Shown here piece after piece: positions 32,701-45,163 of a stretch of 64,000 nucleotides of DNA (the first letter of the stretch is position 1; each line of letters begins with the position of its first letter). The position numbers were made by a program, and so were the translations under genes. Origin of the DNA: Nematopogon swammerdamellus (Eukaryota > Arthropoda > Insecta > Lepidoptera > Adelidae); NCBI GenBank assembly GCA_946902875.1, contig OX336358.1:15245694-15309693 (forward strand). Direction: 5' to 3'. The notes below the pieces were generated by a model, which made no database searches, had not been told where the DNA came from, and saw nothing but the letters and a program-made list of their open reading frames with translations.

Positions 32701-32945
32701 GAAATTTAACTTTGATTTCAAGCTTTTCTAAAAAAAAACCTCATACAAATCTGTCCATAATTTAATCGGACTTAATTTGTTTTATTTCTTCATAATTACT
32801 TAATTCTTGATTACTACATAGCTAACAACCATCCCGGTTAAACCAGTTTTATAATAAAAAAAATCGCATCCAAATCGGTCCATCCGTTTAGGAGCTACGA
32901 TGCCACAGGCACACACACAGATACGCACGATAAACTTATAACACC
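32700..32945. repeat. Rep-K copy
   Basis: It matches 14570-14840, with ATCGGTCCATCCGTTTAGGA and GCTACGATGCCACAGGCA, and lies right after the foldback as it does near 6900. Confidence 0.5.
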
Positions 32946-32951
32946 CTTATA

Positions 32952-33277
32952 ATGTACCGTGTGGGGCTGGTACTTTAAAAGAATAGCCCCACTGCATCTC
33001 TCCCCGTGTATGTAGTAAAAGGCGACTAAGGGATATGACTCCCTTGGTATTTTACTAGGTGGCAGGGTTTAACCCGCCCGGATTGGTACCACCGCACTGA
33101 TTGAAAGGTCAGTCGAAACGGCTATGTAAATAGTTTGTGTTTTCCGTCCAGTTCAGTGTAGCCGACACGACCGAAGGGAAGCACTGACGTGGCACCAAGT
33201 TCACCTGGTGTTATGGGCTGACATCACGGATGTTGTAGGTGATGTAGCCAACCGTGTCAGTTTCCATAAAAAAAAGG
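32952..33277 (+). mobile_element. SINE-C, full length
   Basis: It runs from ACCGTGTGGGGCTGG to GTGTCAGTTTCCAT plus poly(A). A cleanly preserved chimera. Confidence 0.8.
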
Positions 33278-33526
33278 TAAACCGTATTGACTGTGACACA
33301 GTTCCAACTGTGATCACACTAAGAACTACGCTCGTGTCACTTTCCTTTCTACATCCGGCAGCTTTCGCTTTCTTCGCGCAGGCGCGTCGCGAAATTATGC
33401 ATTGACACGCCGCCGAGGTCTGGCCTCACATCCGGGCCTCTCACTCAGTATGTTGACCTCTCTGATAGCGGACCTGAGGGGGTGGAGGACCTTGATGTCG
33501 CACGTTGTTATTATGACTTCCAAAGT

Positions 33527-33930
33527 TTTATTTTTAAGGTTTCGTATCCGGTACGTGACCCTATTACTAACCCTACGCCGTCTGTCTGTCTGTCCGCCCG
33601 TCCGTCCGTCTGTCTGTATCTCTTGAACCGTAATAGGTAGCCCGTTGAAATTTTCACAGAATATGTGTCATTATGGCCGACATAACAACGAATAATAAAA
33701 ATAAGGAAAAGTAAAAAATTCACGGGGGTTCCCATAGAAGAAACCAAACAATTTCATGAGCACGTGCCATCTACCGAATAGAGCGTGAAGCATTTTAACT
33801 AATCATGACATTTAACTAATATGAAGCATTTCATAACACGCCATAGATGGCGTGAGTGGCGCTAACCATGACATGGCGATATGGAACCCTCGGAGCGCGA
33901 GTTCGACTCGCACTTGGCCGGTTTTTTTTA
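33527..33930 (+). repeat. Rep-E, full copy
   Basis: It runs from AGGTTTCGTATCCGGTACG to GAGTTCGACTCGCACTTGGC plus CGGTTTTTTT. Confidence 0.65.
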
Positions 33931-34059
33931 TTTTTAAACTTTATCTAACATCAGTCGGCACCCCAACCGCCAAATGTAGAAGAGAAGCAAACATATTTCA
34001 CCTCATATTAAAAAGTCAGGTGGAAACTATTCGCCGAGTAATAACCGATATCACCACCG

Positions 34060-34375
34060 CAGTGGAGCGGTCGATCGACTATCGGTCGTGATCATAAGCA
34101 CACCTGGGCGCGGTGAGTACTTGGCTGGGTGACCGCTCGACCGTTGGAGGCTGACCGTGGTTCGGATTCCACTTATAACTGTAGGTCCTTTTCCTTCTTA
34201 CTTTACTAGATGGTAGGGTTTAACCCGCTCGGGTTACCACGCACTCGAAACCACCGCACTGAATGAAAGGTCGTTTCAAACGGCTATGTAAATAGTTCGT
34301 GCTTTCCGTCCAAGAAAAACACTGGCATGGCACCTAGTCCATCAAGGTGTAAGCCAACCGTGTCAGTTTCCATAA
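34060..34375 (+). mobile_element. SINE-A, diverged
   Basis: The head is altered (GCAGTGGAGCGGTCGATCG) but the 5S-like GTGAGTACTTGGCTGGGTGA, body and tail are present, with a CACGCACTCGAAAC duplication and a tail deletion. Confidence 0.65.
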
Positions 34376-34789
34376 AGCTTCGGTTATGTCTCGGGCAACA
34401 GTTATCTATCGGCTGAATTCTCCTCATCTATTTGCCGGGATTTAACTGGCAGCTAAGCAGCAGTTTAAGAATTAGTCAGACACATTTTCTTGCATTTTTA
34501 ACCGACTTCAAAAAAAGGAGGAGGTTCTCAATTCGACTGTATGTTTTCTTCTGGTCTCCTCTCTGTTGAGTTTAAAAATTATTAAATTCATCGAAAGGAA
34601 ACCCCAGCGTTGATGTCTAACACTTAGAACTATCCTGTATGTCTATTTTTTCGTAGGAAATTTAATATAATATTATTTATTTGTAGTGACTTCTAAAGCA
34701 TTCGAATTCCGGTATGTGTTATAAAAACCATTTATTAATTATTAACTTTTCTTGTTTATTTTAATTTCTTTTTGCATTTTTTATTTTTT

Positions 34790-34960
34790 TCAAAATATTT
34801 TGCGAAATCCCACGTTGCATGCTATGAAGAACGTAATGAGAGTGGTAGAGCCTTCAGATATGTGTAAGGGTCGTGGCACGCGGAGATCCGTCGTCTCTGC
34901 CTACCCCACTTGTAAACAGGCGTGACGCTATGTATACATATCATGTAAAAACAATTTTTA
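34790..34960 (+). repeat. dispersed LINE-like 3' end
   Basis: GGTCGTGGCACGCGGAGATC..TCTCTGCCTACCCC...GGCGTGACGCTATGTATAC is a phrase I know from many lepidopteran genomes. No coding part is present. Confidence 0.35.
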
Positions 34961-35244
34961 AACCTCCGCTACTAATTAATATGTAGTTATGTACATAACT
35001 GCGCACGCGTCGCGCATGGCGTGTACGACCGGCGTCGCGACGCGTCGGCGCAGCGAGTGAAGCGTCGTCGGTGGGCCGGTAGAAAGTCGGACGACGAACC
35101 GGTGCCGCGGGGCAGCTATGTCGGTCACTGCCGCCTCGCCCACCGGCCGCGCCGCACCTTAACACCTGCTCCATACATCATCTCTTGTAATCTGTGAGAG
35201 AAGAAAAAGCAAAACTTCAACGTTTTGTATAAATCGACGATTAT

Positions 35245-35385
35245 TAAGCGGCGGGTGGCCGAGTTGTCACGTCGGCTTCTCTCGCGAGAGGTCCGAGGTT
35301 CTTCTCTTTATGTGTATGTATCGTCAGCCTCGGTAGCTCAGTGGTTCGGGTCGTTCGACTGGTTGTTAAGAGGCTACTTCCCGGG
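35245..35385 (+). mobile_element. SINE-B head followed by SINE-A head
   Basis: GCGGCGGGTGGCCGAG...GGTCCGAGGTTC is followed by GTCAGCCTCGGTAGCTCAGTGG..TTCGACTGGTTGTTAAG, both cut off downstream. The SINE-A part may belong with the headless copy at 35866, separated by a 480-bp insertion. Confidence 0.55.
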
Positions 35386-35865
35386 ACGCAGAACACCAAC
35401 CCGGCTCATCTGTATTTTCGAATTGATGCACACCTGTGAAAAGTTATAAATAAGTATAGGGAATGTTCTAGGTTTTCAATCTACAGGATAATCTTTAGTA
35501 AACTGAAACGATGAAACAGCAAGTTTTTTGACTTCGCTCGATAGAGAAAAAATCTAAACATTCCTTTATTTTTACAGCAATTTCTATTGTAAAAATATAA
35601 AGAATTAATATATATATTTTTTTATTTTTCTCCAAATACAATATATACCTATATTTTTTGTAAAATATAATTTTAAAAAGTCGCAAAACTAAAATTGTTC
35701 ACACTTATTAAAATAAAAAAGATTTGCGCTTTATTCGCAGCGCCTTGTGGCGAATTCCATCCCGCTCTAGTTAAGAGGAAACTGCCTCGCGCCCGCTTTG
35801 TCTCGCGACCCTCCCCACTCCGCTGAGCCATAGCCGTCTCTATATTTTCTAGCCGTTTTTATTTT

Positions 35866-36152
35866 AGTCAGTACTTGGATGGGTGACCGCTCGACCGTTG
35901 CAGGCTGAGGGTGGTTCGGACTCCACGTAAAACTGTAGGTCCCTTCCCTTCTTACCTTACTAGGTGGTAGGGTTTATCCCGGCCGGGTTGGTACCACCGC
36001 ACTGAGCGAAACCTCGGTCGAAACGGCTATGGAAATAGTTCGTGTTTTCCGTCCAATCCAACTGACATGGCACCTAGTTCACCCGGTGTTATGGGCTGAC
36101 ATCACGGATGTTGTAGGTGATGTAGACAACCGTGTCAGTTTCCATAAAAAAA
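35866..36152 (+). mobile_element. SINE-A lacking its tRNA-like part
   Basis: It starts inside the 5S-like block (GTCAGTACTTGGATGGGTGA) and runs to GTGTCAGTTTCCAT plus poly(A). Confidence 0.75.
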
Positions 36153-36431
36153 ATGTATGTTCGTTTATTGTTCGAGTGAACGTCTGAATGAATTTAGATG
36201 CGGTTTTCACCAATGCTATATACACATGTACAGATGGTTTCATATTTCTTTCGACCAACCCCACTCAGTGCAGTGGTAGGTACCAATCCCAACTGGATTT
36301 TTACCCGACAGTTTAATTTTAAGTGCACTTAAAGAATTTAGTAGGATTTAAAAAAGACATGGAATTCTAAACATAGAACAAGACAATGTTCATGACGAAA
36401 ATAAATTCAAATTTGAAAGAAACATATTTTT

Positions 36432-36731
36432 TTAAGGAAACTGACATAGGTACATCACATCACCTACAACACCAGCCCGTAACACCTTGATTAACTAGGT
36501 GCCATGTCAGTGCTTCCCTTTGGTCGTACCGGCTACTTCTAACTGAACTGAAATGTTTGCTATAAAAACAATTTATTTTCCTCCAAGGAAAACACAAAAA
36601 ACTATTTACATAGCCTCTTCGGCCGACCTTTCATTCAGTGCGTTGGTACCAACTCGGGCGCGTTTTAAACCCTACCACTTTAAGTTAAGAAGGGAAGGAA
36701 CCTACAGTTTTACATGGAATTTGATACACGG
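36432..36731 (-). mobile_element. SINE-A, truncated, with small insertion
   Basis: Tail and body are present on the minus strand, interrupted at about 36545-36590 by CTATAAAAACAATTTATTTT-like sequence. Confidence 0.6.
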
Positions 36732-36954
36732 TCCTTATTTTATATTTATTCACGCCATGCAAATGAATTGAGTAGTTTTCTAGCTATAGTCCTATCTCTG
36801 AAGCACTCATCGCAGAGTGGTTGGGCAGCCTTTCGTTATAGAATTTCTACAGCCTTTTTAGCTACAATACAGAATATAAGTTCACAATTTATGCCATTTC
36901 ATTTGTATCTAAGGCAATTTATTTCAGTACACCCGCTGGACCTACAGTTTTACA

Positions 36955-37150
36955 AGAATTCACGGGAGTCCCCATACAAGAAACTAAAAAGTGTATGGGC
37001 GCCATCTACCGAAATCATTGGTTAAAATTTTAAGTAATCATGAGTTTTAACTAATATGAAGCATTTCATAAAACCCGCCATAGATGGCGTGAGTGGCGCT
37101 GACCATGACATGGCGATACGGAACCCTCGGTGCGCAAGTTTGACACGCAC
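36955..37150 (+). repeat. Rep-E 3' half
   Basis: It holds CACGGGAGTCCCCATACAAG through CCTCGGTGCGCAAGTTTGAC and CACGCACTTG. Confidence 0.55.
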
Positions 37151-37154
37151 TTGT

Positions 37155-38185
37155 TTATAACATTTTATAACCTTTATACATCCAGATGAACGAAAAACAC
37201 CTGTATAACTTTAATTTTCTTTTTATCTCTAACCTTTTTCATAAATATTACAAAATTTACAAAAAAAATATACTCACAATAAAAATTTATAAAACGAAAG
37301 ACTTTCCGTAATGGAAAATGTTTCGTTTATATTTCGGTAACATTATAAATTAATTCCATTGAATCATTAAATTAATCATTAATTTCATTGATCCATTAAA
37401 TCACAGATCAGTCGAGTAGTACCTACTCGTTTATGTTGTAGGTATGCTCGGTGGTTGTAGTATTCCATTAAATTTTTTTTTCAATATCTCTTTGAAACAG
37501 TATTACAATGCAATACAACGAAAAAAAACACTAATTTATACAAAACTCATATTATTACTATTCTCTCAGTGCCTGTGAATTGACATAATATTGCTGTCTA
37601 AATGAACGACTCTTTCTAAAACTATCACATTCAAAATCAGTACCTATTATAATCTCTATGAAATTGAAGCCTCGAAAAAAATATGTGTGTAACGTAAGCC
37701 GTAGTAAATATTCTTTAGCGCATGCGTAACAGAAAATACTATCAAGTAATTTGATACCTAGGTGAATGTACTTATGTTTTATTTCACTTTTTTCATTAAA
37801 CGCAACGCCTCGCGCCATCTGTCGGTGAGATTACGAGACAGTCACTTTCTCTGCCGCTTCTTTGACGGCGCCATCTAGCGGACGCAACGCGCGCTCTTAC
37901 GCGCGCTTGCGTCAGCCGTTCGAAAGCAAAAAGAGAATCAAATGTGGAATTGTAAGTCATCGAACTGCCGATAGATCTATTTTTTGTTTTTATTTCAATT
38001 CTCATGAAAGGTTTTCTTTTTTTCTTTTGTGAAACTTAATATTCTAGTTCGTGATTGAGATGCGATGATTGCGGATTAGATTTTTTTTTACGTTTGATAG
38101 CTGATTTAGAAAATTAAAGCATGATAGAAAGAGAGAGGTATGTGCTTACATCGAGCAAAACGTATTTTTTGCTAGATGTCTGATT
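37155..38185. other. A/T-rich interval with GCGCCATCT phrases
   Basis: A GC-rich island at 37800-37920 contains GCGCCATCTGTCGG and GCGCCATCTAGCGG. No gene was recognised. Confidence 0.35.
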
Positions 38186-38393
38186 CATTTGTCGGCCTCG
38201 GTAGCTCAGCGATGCGGTCGGTCTACTGCTAAGCACACCTGGGCGCGGTCAGTACTTGAATGGTTGACCGCTCGACCGTGGCCCGGATTCCGCCCAAAAC
38301 CGTAGGTTCCTTCCCTTCTTTCCTTACTAGGTGGTAGGGTTTATCCCGCCCGGGTTGATACCACCGCACTGAATGAAACGTCGTCGGTCGAAA

Positions 38394-39062
38394 CAATAGC
38401 GTCTTTCTATAAGGGCACACGGGGCACGGTCCCAGGGCCTTGATGAAAATTTTTCCGCCGCTCGTATTACTTACGAGATCCCGGAAGAAACCATTATTGT
38501 ATTGTAATCAAGCCAAACCAGTACCTACTAAAGTAAAATCGTAGTTAAGTTTCATTTCTTAAAAGATTTTTTTAAACATATCATAATATATCTTAAATAA
38601 TTAACCTAATAAAAAAATCACGCATCCATAAAACTTTCATCTAAATGACCCGATGACGGGAAAATAAAAGTGTATATTATTGTAAGTAATATTTATATTA
38701 CAACAACAAGCTGTGCCCGCGGCTCCGCCCGCTCTCATATTTCACTTCACTGCTAACCTCATAAGCCATTTAGCATGATAGTAAGTAGCCTATAGTTGAT
38801 GGGAAGAATCAAGCTATGCGTAGAATTTTGTTTTATTAAAATCGGTTCAGTGGTTCTCGAGTTATAAGCGGACAGACAGACACTCAGACAGAAAGCAGAC
38901 GTTGGATTTTATTATAGGTAAGGAAGGAAGGAAAAGGAAAATTACTAAATAAAAGTTATACTTTTGTATTATTGTTTTTTTATTCACATTTTTTTTTCTT
39001 TCTAAAGAGGGCCCCAAATTGCTTTGTGCCCAAGGGCCCCTGCATGGCCTAAGATGGCCCTG
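38394..39062. mobile_element. hAT-like element, 669 bp, 8-bp target duplication
   Basis: GGTCGAAA is repeated at 38386-38393 and 39063-39070. The element begins CAATAGCG and ends GGCCATCTT-type sequence finishing GGCCCTG (CA...TG). The right end is rich in GGGCC/GGCCC. No transposase is present. An 8-bp duplication and CA...TG ends fit hAT, though the two ends are only loosely inverted. Confidence 0.65.
38706..38925 (-). mobile_element. Helitron-like fragment nested in the hAT-like element
   Basis: On the minus strand GCGGGCGGAGCCGCGGGCAC then AGCTTG forms the 3' hairpin. The other side has GACAGACAGACACTCAGACA before ATTTTATTATAGG. It is a third nesting level inside SINE-A. Confidence 0.5.
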
Positions 39063-39456
39063 GGTCGAAACGGCTATGTATGTTTGAGCCTATGCTAATT
39101 TTATATGAAAATCCGTTAAACCACAAAGGGAAAGGTACTTACAGGAATATTCACCATCTTTCACTTAACTTCACCAGTTTTTATTTAATTTTAGTTTGTG
39201 TTTGGTTCTAACTTTATCCGTTTCTTGATTTATATTGATTTTGCGTTTTATTTGATTTTGGAATTGTTCTTTGCAAATTTTTTAACCTGCACGTGAATGA
39301 CTAGTCTTCTTTTGATTTTTGTAGGTAGGTTGCGATTAATTTTATGAAGGTAGATTTTAACAATTTATTTTATGCGATACGTATTGGCGCGAAATTTAAA
39401 TTTGACAGGTAAATGTCAAGGAGTGGGGGTTGGAACTTGTGGTCCAATTCCCAACA

Positions 39457-39612
39457 ATGTAAATAGTTCGTGTTCTCCGTCCAGTTCAGTGTAGCCGACA
39501 TGAAATGAAGGGAAGCACTGACATTGGCACCTAATTCACCCGGTGTTATGGGCTCACATCGCGGATGTTGTATAGGTGATGTAGCCAACGGTGTCAGTTA
39601 ACATAAAAAAAA
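39457..39612 (+). mobile_element. SINE-A/C tail, 5'-truncated
   Basis: It runs from GTAAATAGTTCGTGTTCTCC to GTGTCAGTTAACAT plus poly(A). Confidence 0.7.
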
Positions 39613-39960
39613 AACTTAAAACATTAGGACATGGGCACCATACATTATTCATACCTTCTTCAATTAGTCATCATATGTGAGTACACTCCCTCACTAGCCG
39701 CATACTAAATTGAGCCAAAAATCCACAAAACAATCGGAGCCTCACTTCTCTGTATAATCATCCGCGCACGAGTGCGTGCGCACTTTCCACGGCCCACGAA
39801 AACGAGCCACGTGTCTAATTCTAGAGATTTGCGGGGAAACCTCGCCACGACGAAGGTGAAACTTGTTTAAAGGATTTATTAACTTTTCAGTGAAAATTTC
39901 CTACAAATTTTACGTGGAATCCGAACCACGACCGGGCCCAACGGTCAAGCGACCCAAAGC

Positions 39961-40253
39961 ACAGATTACTTAATAGTTACTTCGTAACAGATAAATCACT
40001 CCATAGAAAATGTTCCTACCTTCCGGTTTTAATAGCCCACTGTTTCACGTCGCCAATCGCTGCGTGCGAAAATGTACCTTAACGATCGAGTGTAAAGTGG
40101 TTATTGTTTTGCAGCTGCGCGCACTTGCGTGGGCGAGTGTCTATATATACTTCGCGCGGCTGACGAATTTCCACTGAAATAGACCGCCGGCGCGGCGGCC
40201 CGTCGGGCGGTAGGTAGTTAGCGCGCGCAAGTAAATAGAGTGCGTGAGGCCTG
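39961..40253 (+). repeat. Rep-H with TATA box, copy 1
   Basis: This 290-bp block is repeated inverted at 60499-60786. It holds CTATATATACTTCGCGCGGC (40141) and very GC-rich downstream sequence (GACCGCCGGCGCGGCGGCCC). The layout looks like a Pol II promoter or an LTR-like regulatory unit, but no terminal TG...CA or coding region was found beside it. Confidence 0.55.
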
Positions 40254-40395
40254 CCCAAAGTCCGAATCGAAGCTGACGAAGTTGAAACTAGTTATTTATT
40301 TCTTCTTCTTCTTTATCATCTCTTCTTTTCTCTTACCTCCACTTCTTATAAAAGGGATCGTCTGTCTGTATATATGTTTATATGCCTGTATCGTA

Positions 40396-40470
40396 TTGTT
40401 TATTGACCATTCATATGGCAGTTAGAATTCACTCGAACTTGTCACAATTCTACTATTCGGTTCGATTGCA
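40396..40470 (+). repeat. Rep-G copy
   Basis: ATTGTTTATTGACCATTCAT, CTCGAACTTGTCACAATTC and CACCCACGAAGAAGGACCGA match 63155. Confidence 0.55.
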
Positions 40471-40589
40471 CCCACGAAGAAGGACCGAAAAGAAACTCCG
40501 ACTTAATATGTAAGTCTTTAAACCTACTCTGTTAATCCGGAAACTTAAAAATGAATATAATTCAAAATCATATCAAATCAAAAAAGTGT

Positions 40590-40790
40590 AACGCACAGAA
40601 GCGGTAAACTCTGGAACGCTCTACCTGCCCACATATTTCCCCCCAAGTACTGTCTCGGGTCCTTCAAGAGAGGCGTCAATGGGCACCTGTCAGGCCGGCA
40701 TGGCATTCGTAGCCCCCGCATGCGTCCGAATGCCCATGGGCGTCGCTAGACACCTTATGGGTGGCTCGGCGCCACAAGTCGCGCTTACTA
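40590..40790 (+). pseudogene. LINE-Y 3' coding end
   Basis: The frame GKLWNALPAHIFPPKYCLGS and FKRGVNGHLSGRHGIRSPRM is followed by AHGRR and 3' sequence CACCTTATGGGTGGCTCGGC. A 3' tail may extend to 41275 (AATAAAGATTCTTTAAA). Confidence 0.6.
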
Positions 40791-42120
40791 TAAACGAATC
40801 GTGTTTATTAGTCAGGCACATAAAGATACATATAGACACATTACAGATTACATTTTTAAATTGTTTAAGTTATCACACATTGTTTGTCAGGTTAATATAA
40901 CAGGTTTACATTTTATGTTATTTAATATAGGTTTATTATAAAAATAATATAAAAAATTTAGAATCAAACTCTATGTTTAAATCGGCTGCCAAAATATACT
41001 TCTTGAATAATTAGAACTTGTCAATATTTGAGAATGATTTACCTACTTGTCTTGAGTTCTATGTGTATGTCTGTCTGTCCGTCTGTCTTCGGAATATTTA
41101 TAACATTATCTAACATTGTATATTGTACCTACAATAATTTTATTTTATTAATAGTTTAAACTTTCTATTTTTATACTTATAATGTATAGAATCTGTATAG
41201 TAACTGCATAAATTTACCTATAATATAAGCGAATGTTATAACGTTCTTTGAGATCAATAAAGATTCTTTAAACTGAGGTTTTATTTTTTACCCGACTGCG
41301 CGACGCAAAGGAGGGTAATGTGTTTATCAGCCTATGTATGTATGTATGTATGTATGTTTGTTCCTTTGTGGCACGCTAGAGACCAAACGCGTGGGCCGAT
41401 TTTGATGATTCTTACGGCAATCGATTTGTCTTAATCTTGCGAGTGTCACTAAAGACATGACAGTAATCAAAATTCAATATGGCGACAACTAGGTGCCATA
41501 TTGTGAAAAAGAAAAAAATGAAAGTTGACTAACTATGTTAAGTGGGGTATCGTTGAATAGGTATTTGAAAATCATCTTTAGGTTTCTCTTAGCATTTTTC
41601 ATTTCGAATGACCTTTTAGAATCTATAACGATTTAAATTTGGTTAGCAACCATTCTCACTTAACTTATAATAGTTATAATAGAGCTGTGATAAAAGTTCT
41701 TATTATACAGGATGTTCGGCACATCGACCGAAATTTTTTTTTAGGTAAGTGGGGTCATTTGCATCGTTTCGACCGGTACCTTTTGTCAGATATCACGTGG
41801 TATCAAGATACGATTTTTTTTGTTTATTTTTGAAAATTACAAAAATCCCAGTATTAAACCCTTGTAACTTTTTTGTTTATGACTGTATCAGCACGAAATA
41901 TTTTATTGGATTTAACAATGTATCGTTCTTCTAGAAAAAATATCATTTGATGAATTTAATACCATGAAAAGGACTTATGACCTCCCAAAGTCCCGAGAAC
42001 GAGTAAAAATATGACAGAATCTTAATTTCTTAATTCATTTAAAAAAAACTGACAGCAATTTAGAGCTTCATTTTCTTTTAAAAAGTTTGCTAGTTTACGT
42101 CCTTTCCGACGGTATACCAC

Positions 42121-43024
42121 TTGCTGACTGAATGTCTGAGAGATGCAAGGAAGAATGAGAGACAATTAACTGCCACGTGGTTAGACTTTGAAATCGCCTT
42201 CGGTTCGGTGCGCCATGAGTTACTATTAATGGCTCTAGAATGGTATAATGTGCCACCTCTGATCTGTAATATAATAGCCTCCTACTACAAAAAACTTTCA
42301 TTTGTAATACAAGTAAAAGGTGAAACGGAGAAGACACCGGAAATTCGTTACGGCATAGGACTTTTCCAGGGTTGCTGCCTCTCTCCTGTCACATTTAACA
42401 TTGTTATCAACATTGTAATTGATACGCTTGTCGTGAAAGAAAACAAATGGGGATACAGGTTCAAATATGGAGACACATATATGACGGCTATCCTGGCATT
42501 TGCGGATGATATTACGCTGTTAACCCGCAATCCAAAACAAAATCAGGCGAAATCAAAATCTTAAGGTGGTAGATGACTATTGTGAATGGACCAAAGGGAT
42601 GAAGATAAAACCAGCGAAGTGCTACTGTTTGAGCTTAACCAGGAAAGGTTAAAAGTTTACCTCGAGCAAGCCAGGTCTGACAGTAGCCGGAAAAGCAATC
42701 GCAACCGTGGCTGATGAAGCCCCTTTTAAATTCTTGGGAAAAAGGATCACAAGCAGAGGAAAAGAGCATCCTACTGATGATATTGTCCAACTTTTCGAAG
42801 AGAGCCTGCGCCAAACTGACAATCTTCCCCTCCTGGGTACACAAAAGGCATGGATCAACGATAACTATCTGACATCAAAACTTTCATGGCCATTTCTCGT
42901 CTACGACTTCACAAAGCCAAACCTGACTAAATTAGACTCTTATGTTACCAGATTCCTGAAGTCATGGTTTGGACTGGCTCACCCGGCTGACTCGTCAACG
43001 CTGTACCCGGTGATCCCACAATAA
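42121..43024 (+). pseudogene. reverse transcriptase remains, copy 2
   Basis: The 147-codon frame (42121-42564) is residue-identical to copy 1, with motif A (WLDFEIAFGSV), motif B (FQGCCLSPVTFN) and FADD. A second frame at 42707-43024 differs at two residues (IND for IYD, KPN for KQN). An in-frame TGA precedes the first ATG, and the upstream fingers region is degenerate. RTs of this look (ALEWY.VP, GVFQGC.LSP) occur in LINEs with a restriction-like endonuclease. Confidence 0.7.
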
Positions 43025-43473
43025 CTTTGGACTGAACATTAAGAAACCGTCGATATTTTATCAAAAGGCGAGAATAGCCAAACGATGTATACTCAAAGAC
43101 TACAATGATGCTATTCAAGCCTTAGCCAACAACTCAGATGAACTGGAATCGAGACTCGACTTCTACAAATCATTCCAAGTTGGTACACGCACCAATAGAT
43201 CTGGACTCGGCATAGAAACAGCAAAGTCTTATAAAGAAATAGGTTTTGCTCAGGAGGACATGGAACAAGATTTCAAACTTCACGCCTTAAACCTAGAAAT
43301 GCAGAATGATTGGCTAACAGGTGGGCGACTTCTGCATCCCTCCTGCATTGAAGTGGAAATCCATAATATACAACTGGTCCCCTGAGCTGCTTAAGTTCTA
43401 ACTAAATGCATTCCAGCTTACTCTCGCCGACCCGAGTAACCTAGTTAGATGGGGGAAATCTACAAATTGACTA

Positions 43474-44371
43474 TGCCCGTCATGTAAGGAGTCCGTAGGC
43501 ACGGCCAAACATATGTTATGCGGATGCAAAATACTACTTGAGCGAGGCCAGTATTCCTACCGTCATGATAAAGTCCTCCAAATCATCAGAGAGGCCATCA
43601 ACCTCTCAATTGCACGGACCAGGAAAGGGCAAACTAGTAGCGCCTTCCAGAAGGTCAACTTTGTGAAATCTGGAGCCAAAAAGCTGCCCAAAGATACGAC
43701 TAAACCTTCAATTTTGGGAGCAGCGAAGGATTGAGAATTGTTGATGGACACACATGAGAAGCATTACCAGATGCCTTCGGAAATCTGTACCACAGCATTA
43801 AGACCGGATATACTCATATTCTCAAAAGTGACAAAGCATGTAGTACTTGTTGACTTTGTGAAACCTGGAGCCAAAAAGCTGCCCAAAGATTCGACTAAAC
43901 CTTCAATTTTGGGAGCAGCAAAGGATTGGGAATTGTTGATGGACACACATGAGAAGCATTACCAGATGCCTTCGGAAATCTGTACCACAGCATTAAGACC
44001 GGATATACTCATATTCTCAAAAGTGACAAAGCATGTAGTACTTGTTGAACTTACAGTTCCATGGGAAAGCAACATACCGAAGGAACACAACATCAAACTT
44101 AAAACACAACATCAAACTTAACAAGTACTGCAACTTAGTAGACCGGATTGTGAGAAACGGATTCAAGACTGATCACTTCGCTGTGGAAGTCGGAGCAAGA
44201 GGACTACCAGCGAAGTCGCTCTACAGTCTCTTCAAGAATCTAGGGCTGCCAAGATCGACGCTAAGCTCATACATGGAGAGAGCTTCGAAAACGTCACTGG
44301 AAGCATCCTACAGAATATGGATAGGTAGAGAGAGAGGTCGAGAGCGGGACTGGTGTTTCCCCGGGTCCTAG
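43474..44371 (+). pseudogene. CCHC plus restriction-like endonuclease region, copy 2
   Basis: It has CPSCKESVGTAKHMLCGC at 43474, then SILGAAKDWELLMDTHEKHY, RPDILIFS and VELTVPWE, and VEVGARGLPAKSLYSLFKNL. The 195-bp duplication (ATGGACACAC at 43744 and 43939) repeats the PD part but only the second repeat runs on into the E.T part. A stop (GATTGA, 43730) breaks the first repeat in this copy only. Confidence 0.6.
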
Positions 44372-44780
44372 TCAACACAGACTAGCTGACGAAGGCTTGA
44401 TGCGAGCCGAATCCTGAAGCATGCGCGGGAAAGTTAGAGTGGCCACTCGCTAGTCCCGACCTCGATTAACACCCTCCTCTACTGCCGATGAGCCCGGATA
44501 TGTTCGGTGAAGCCATCGCAAGCTTAGTTCCACACCTTCCTGTAATGCAAATAATTCACTATGTGGCCAAAATTAGGGACAGAGACCAGAATAGAAGGAC
44601 AACACGGGCACTTTGTTACAGGGCCACTTACTTATTTAGGTATTTAGACCACCGCAAGCTACTTAATAATCCCCACGATATTAACTCCCTCAATGAAATG
44701 ACAAGTTCGCAAAATTTACCGTCATATAATCCTAACTAAAAAGTGTAAAATAAAAAAAGTTTATTTAAAAAATAAAAAAA

Positions 44781-45163
44781 CCCGACTGCGTAAAAAAATA
44801 ACTTTCAATAAAAACTGAAAAGAAAAAAACAAGTCCAGTAGTCTAGAACTCTGATGTAATATTGAATAACTACACCATTGAAATAGTTTCATGATCGATA
44901 CACAAATATAAAACCAATAATAAACTCTAATGCGGAACATAGCGACTTTAACAGTCGGGACCCATTATTGGGAAAATTTTAATGGGTCCCGACTCTATGT
45001 TCTCTATGTTCCGCATTAGAGTTTATTATTGGTTTTATATTTGTGTATCGATCATGAAACTATTTCAATGGTGTAGTTATTCAATATTACATCAGAGTTC
45101 TAGACTACTGGACTTGTTTTTTTCTTTTCAGTTTTTATTGAAAGTTATTTTTTTACGCAGTCG
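44781..45163. repeat. 186-bp-arm palindrome ending copy 2
   Basis: Arms 44781-44966 and 44981-45163 flank a 14-base loop in the same orientation relative to the element as in copy 1. A few arm differences near the loop (GACTCTATGTTCTC) are private to this copy. Confidence 0.85.

Larger units (their letters stand above)
38191..39080 (+). mobile_element. SINE-A split by a hAT-like insertion
   Basis: The head, 5S-like block and body run to 38393 and resume at 39063 with GGTCGAAACGGCTATGTA, exactly continuing the family sequence. Confidence 0.75.

Noticed and set aside
34941..35174. GC-rich 77-codon minus frame
   Set aside because: Composition-driven lack of stops; no recognisable domain or splice structure.
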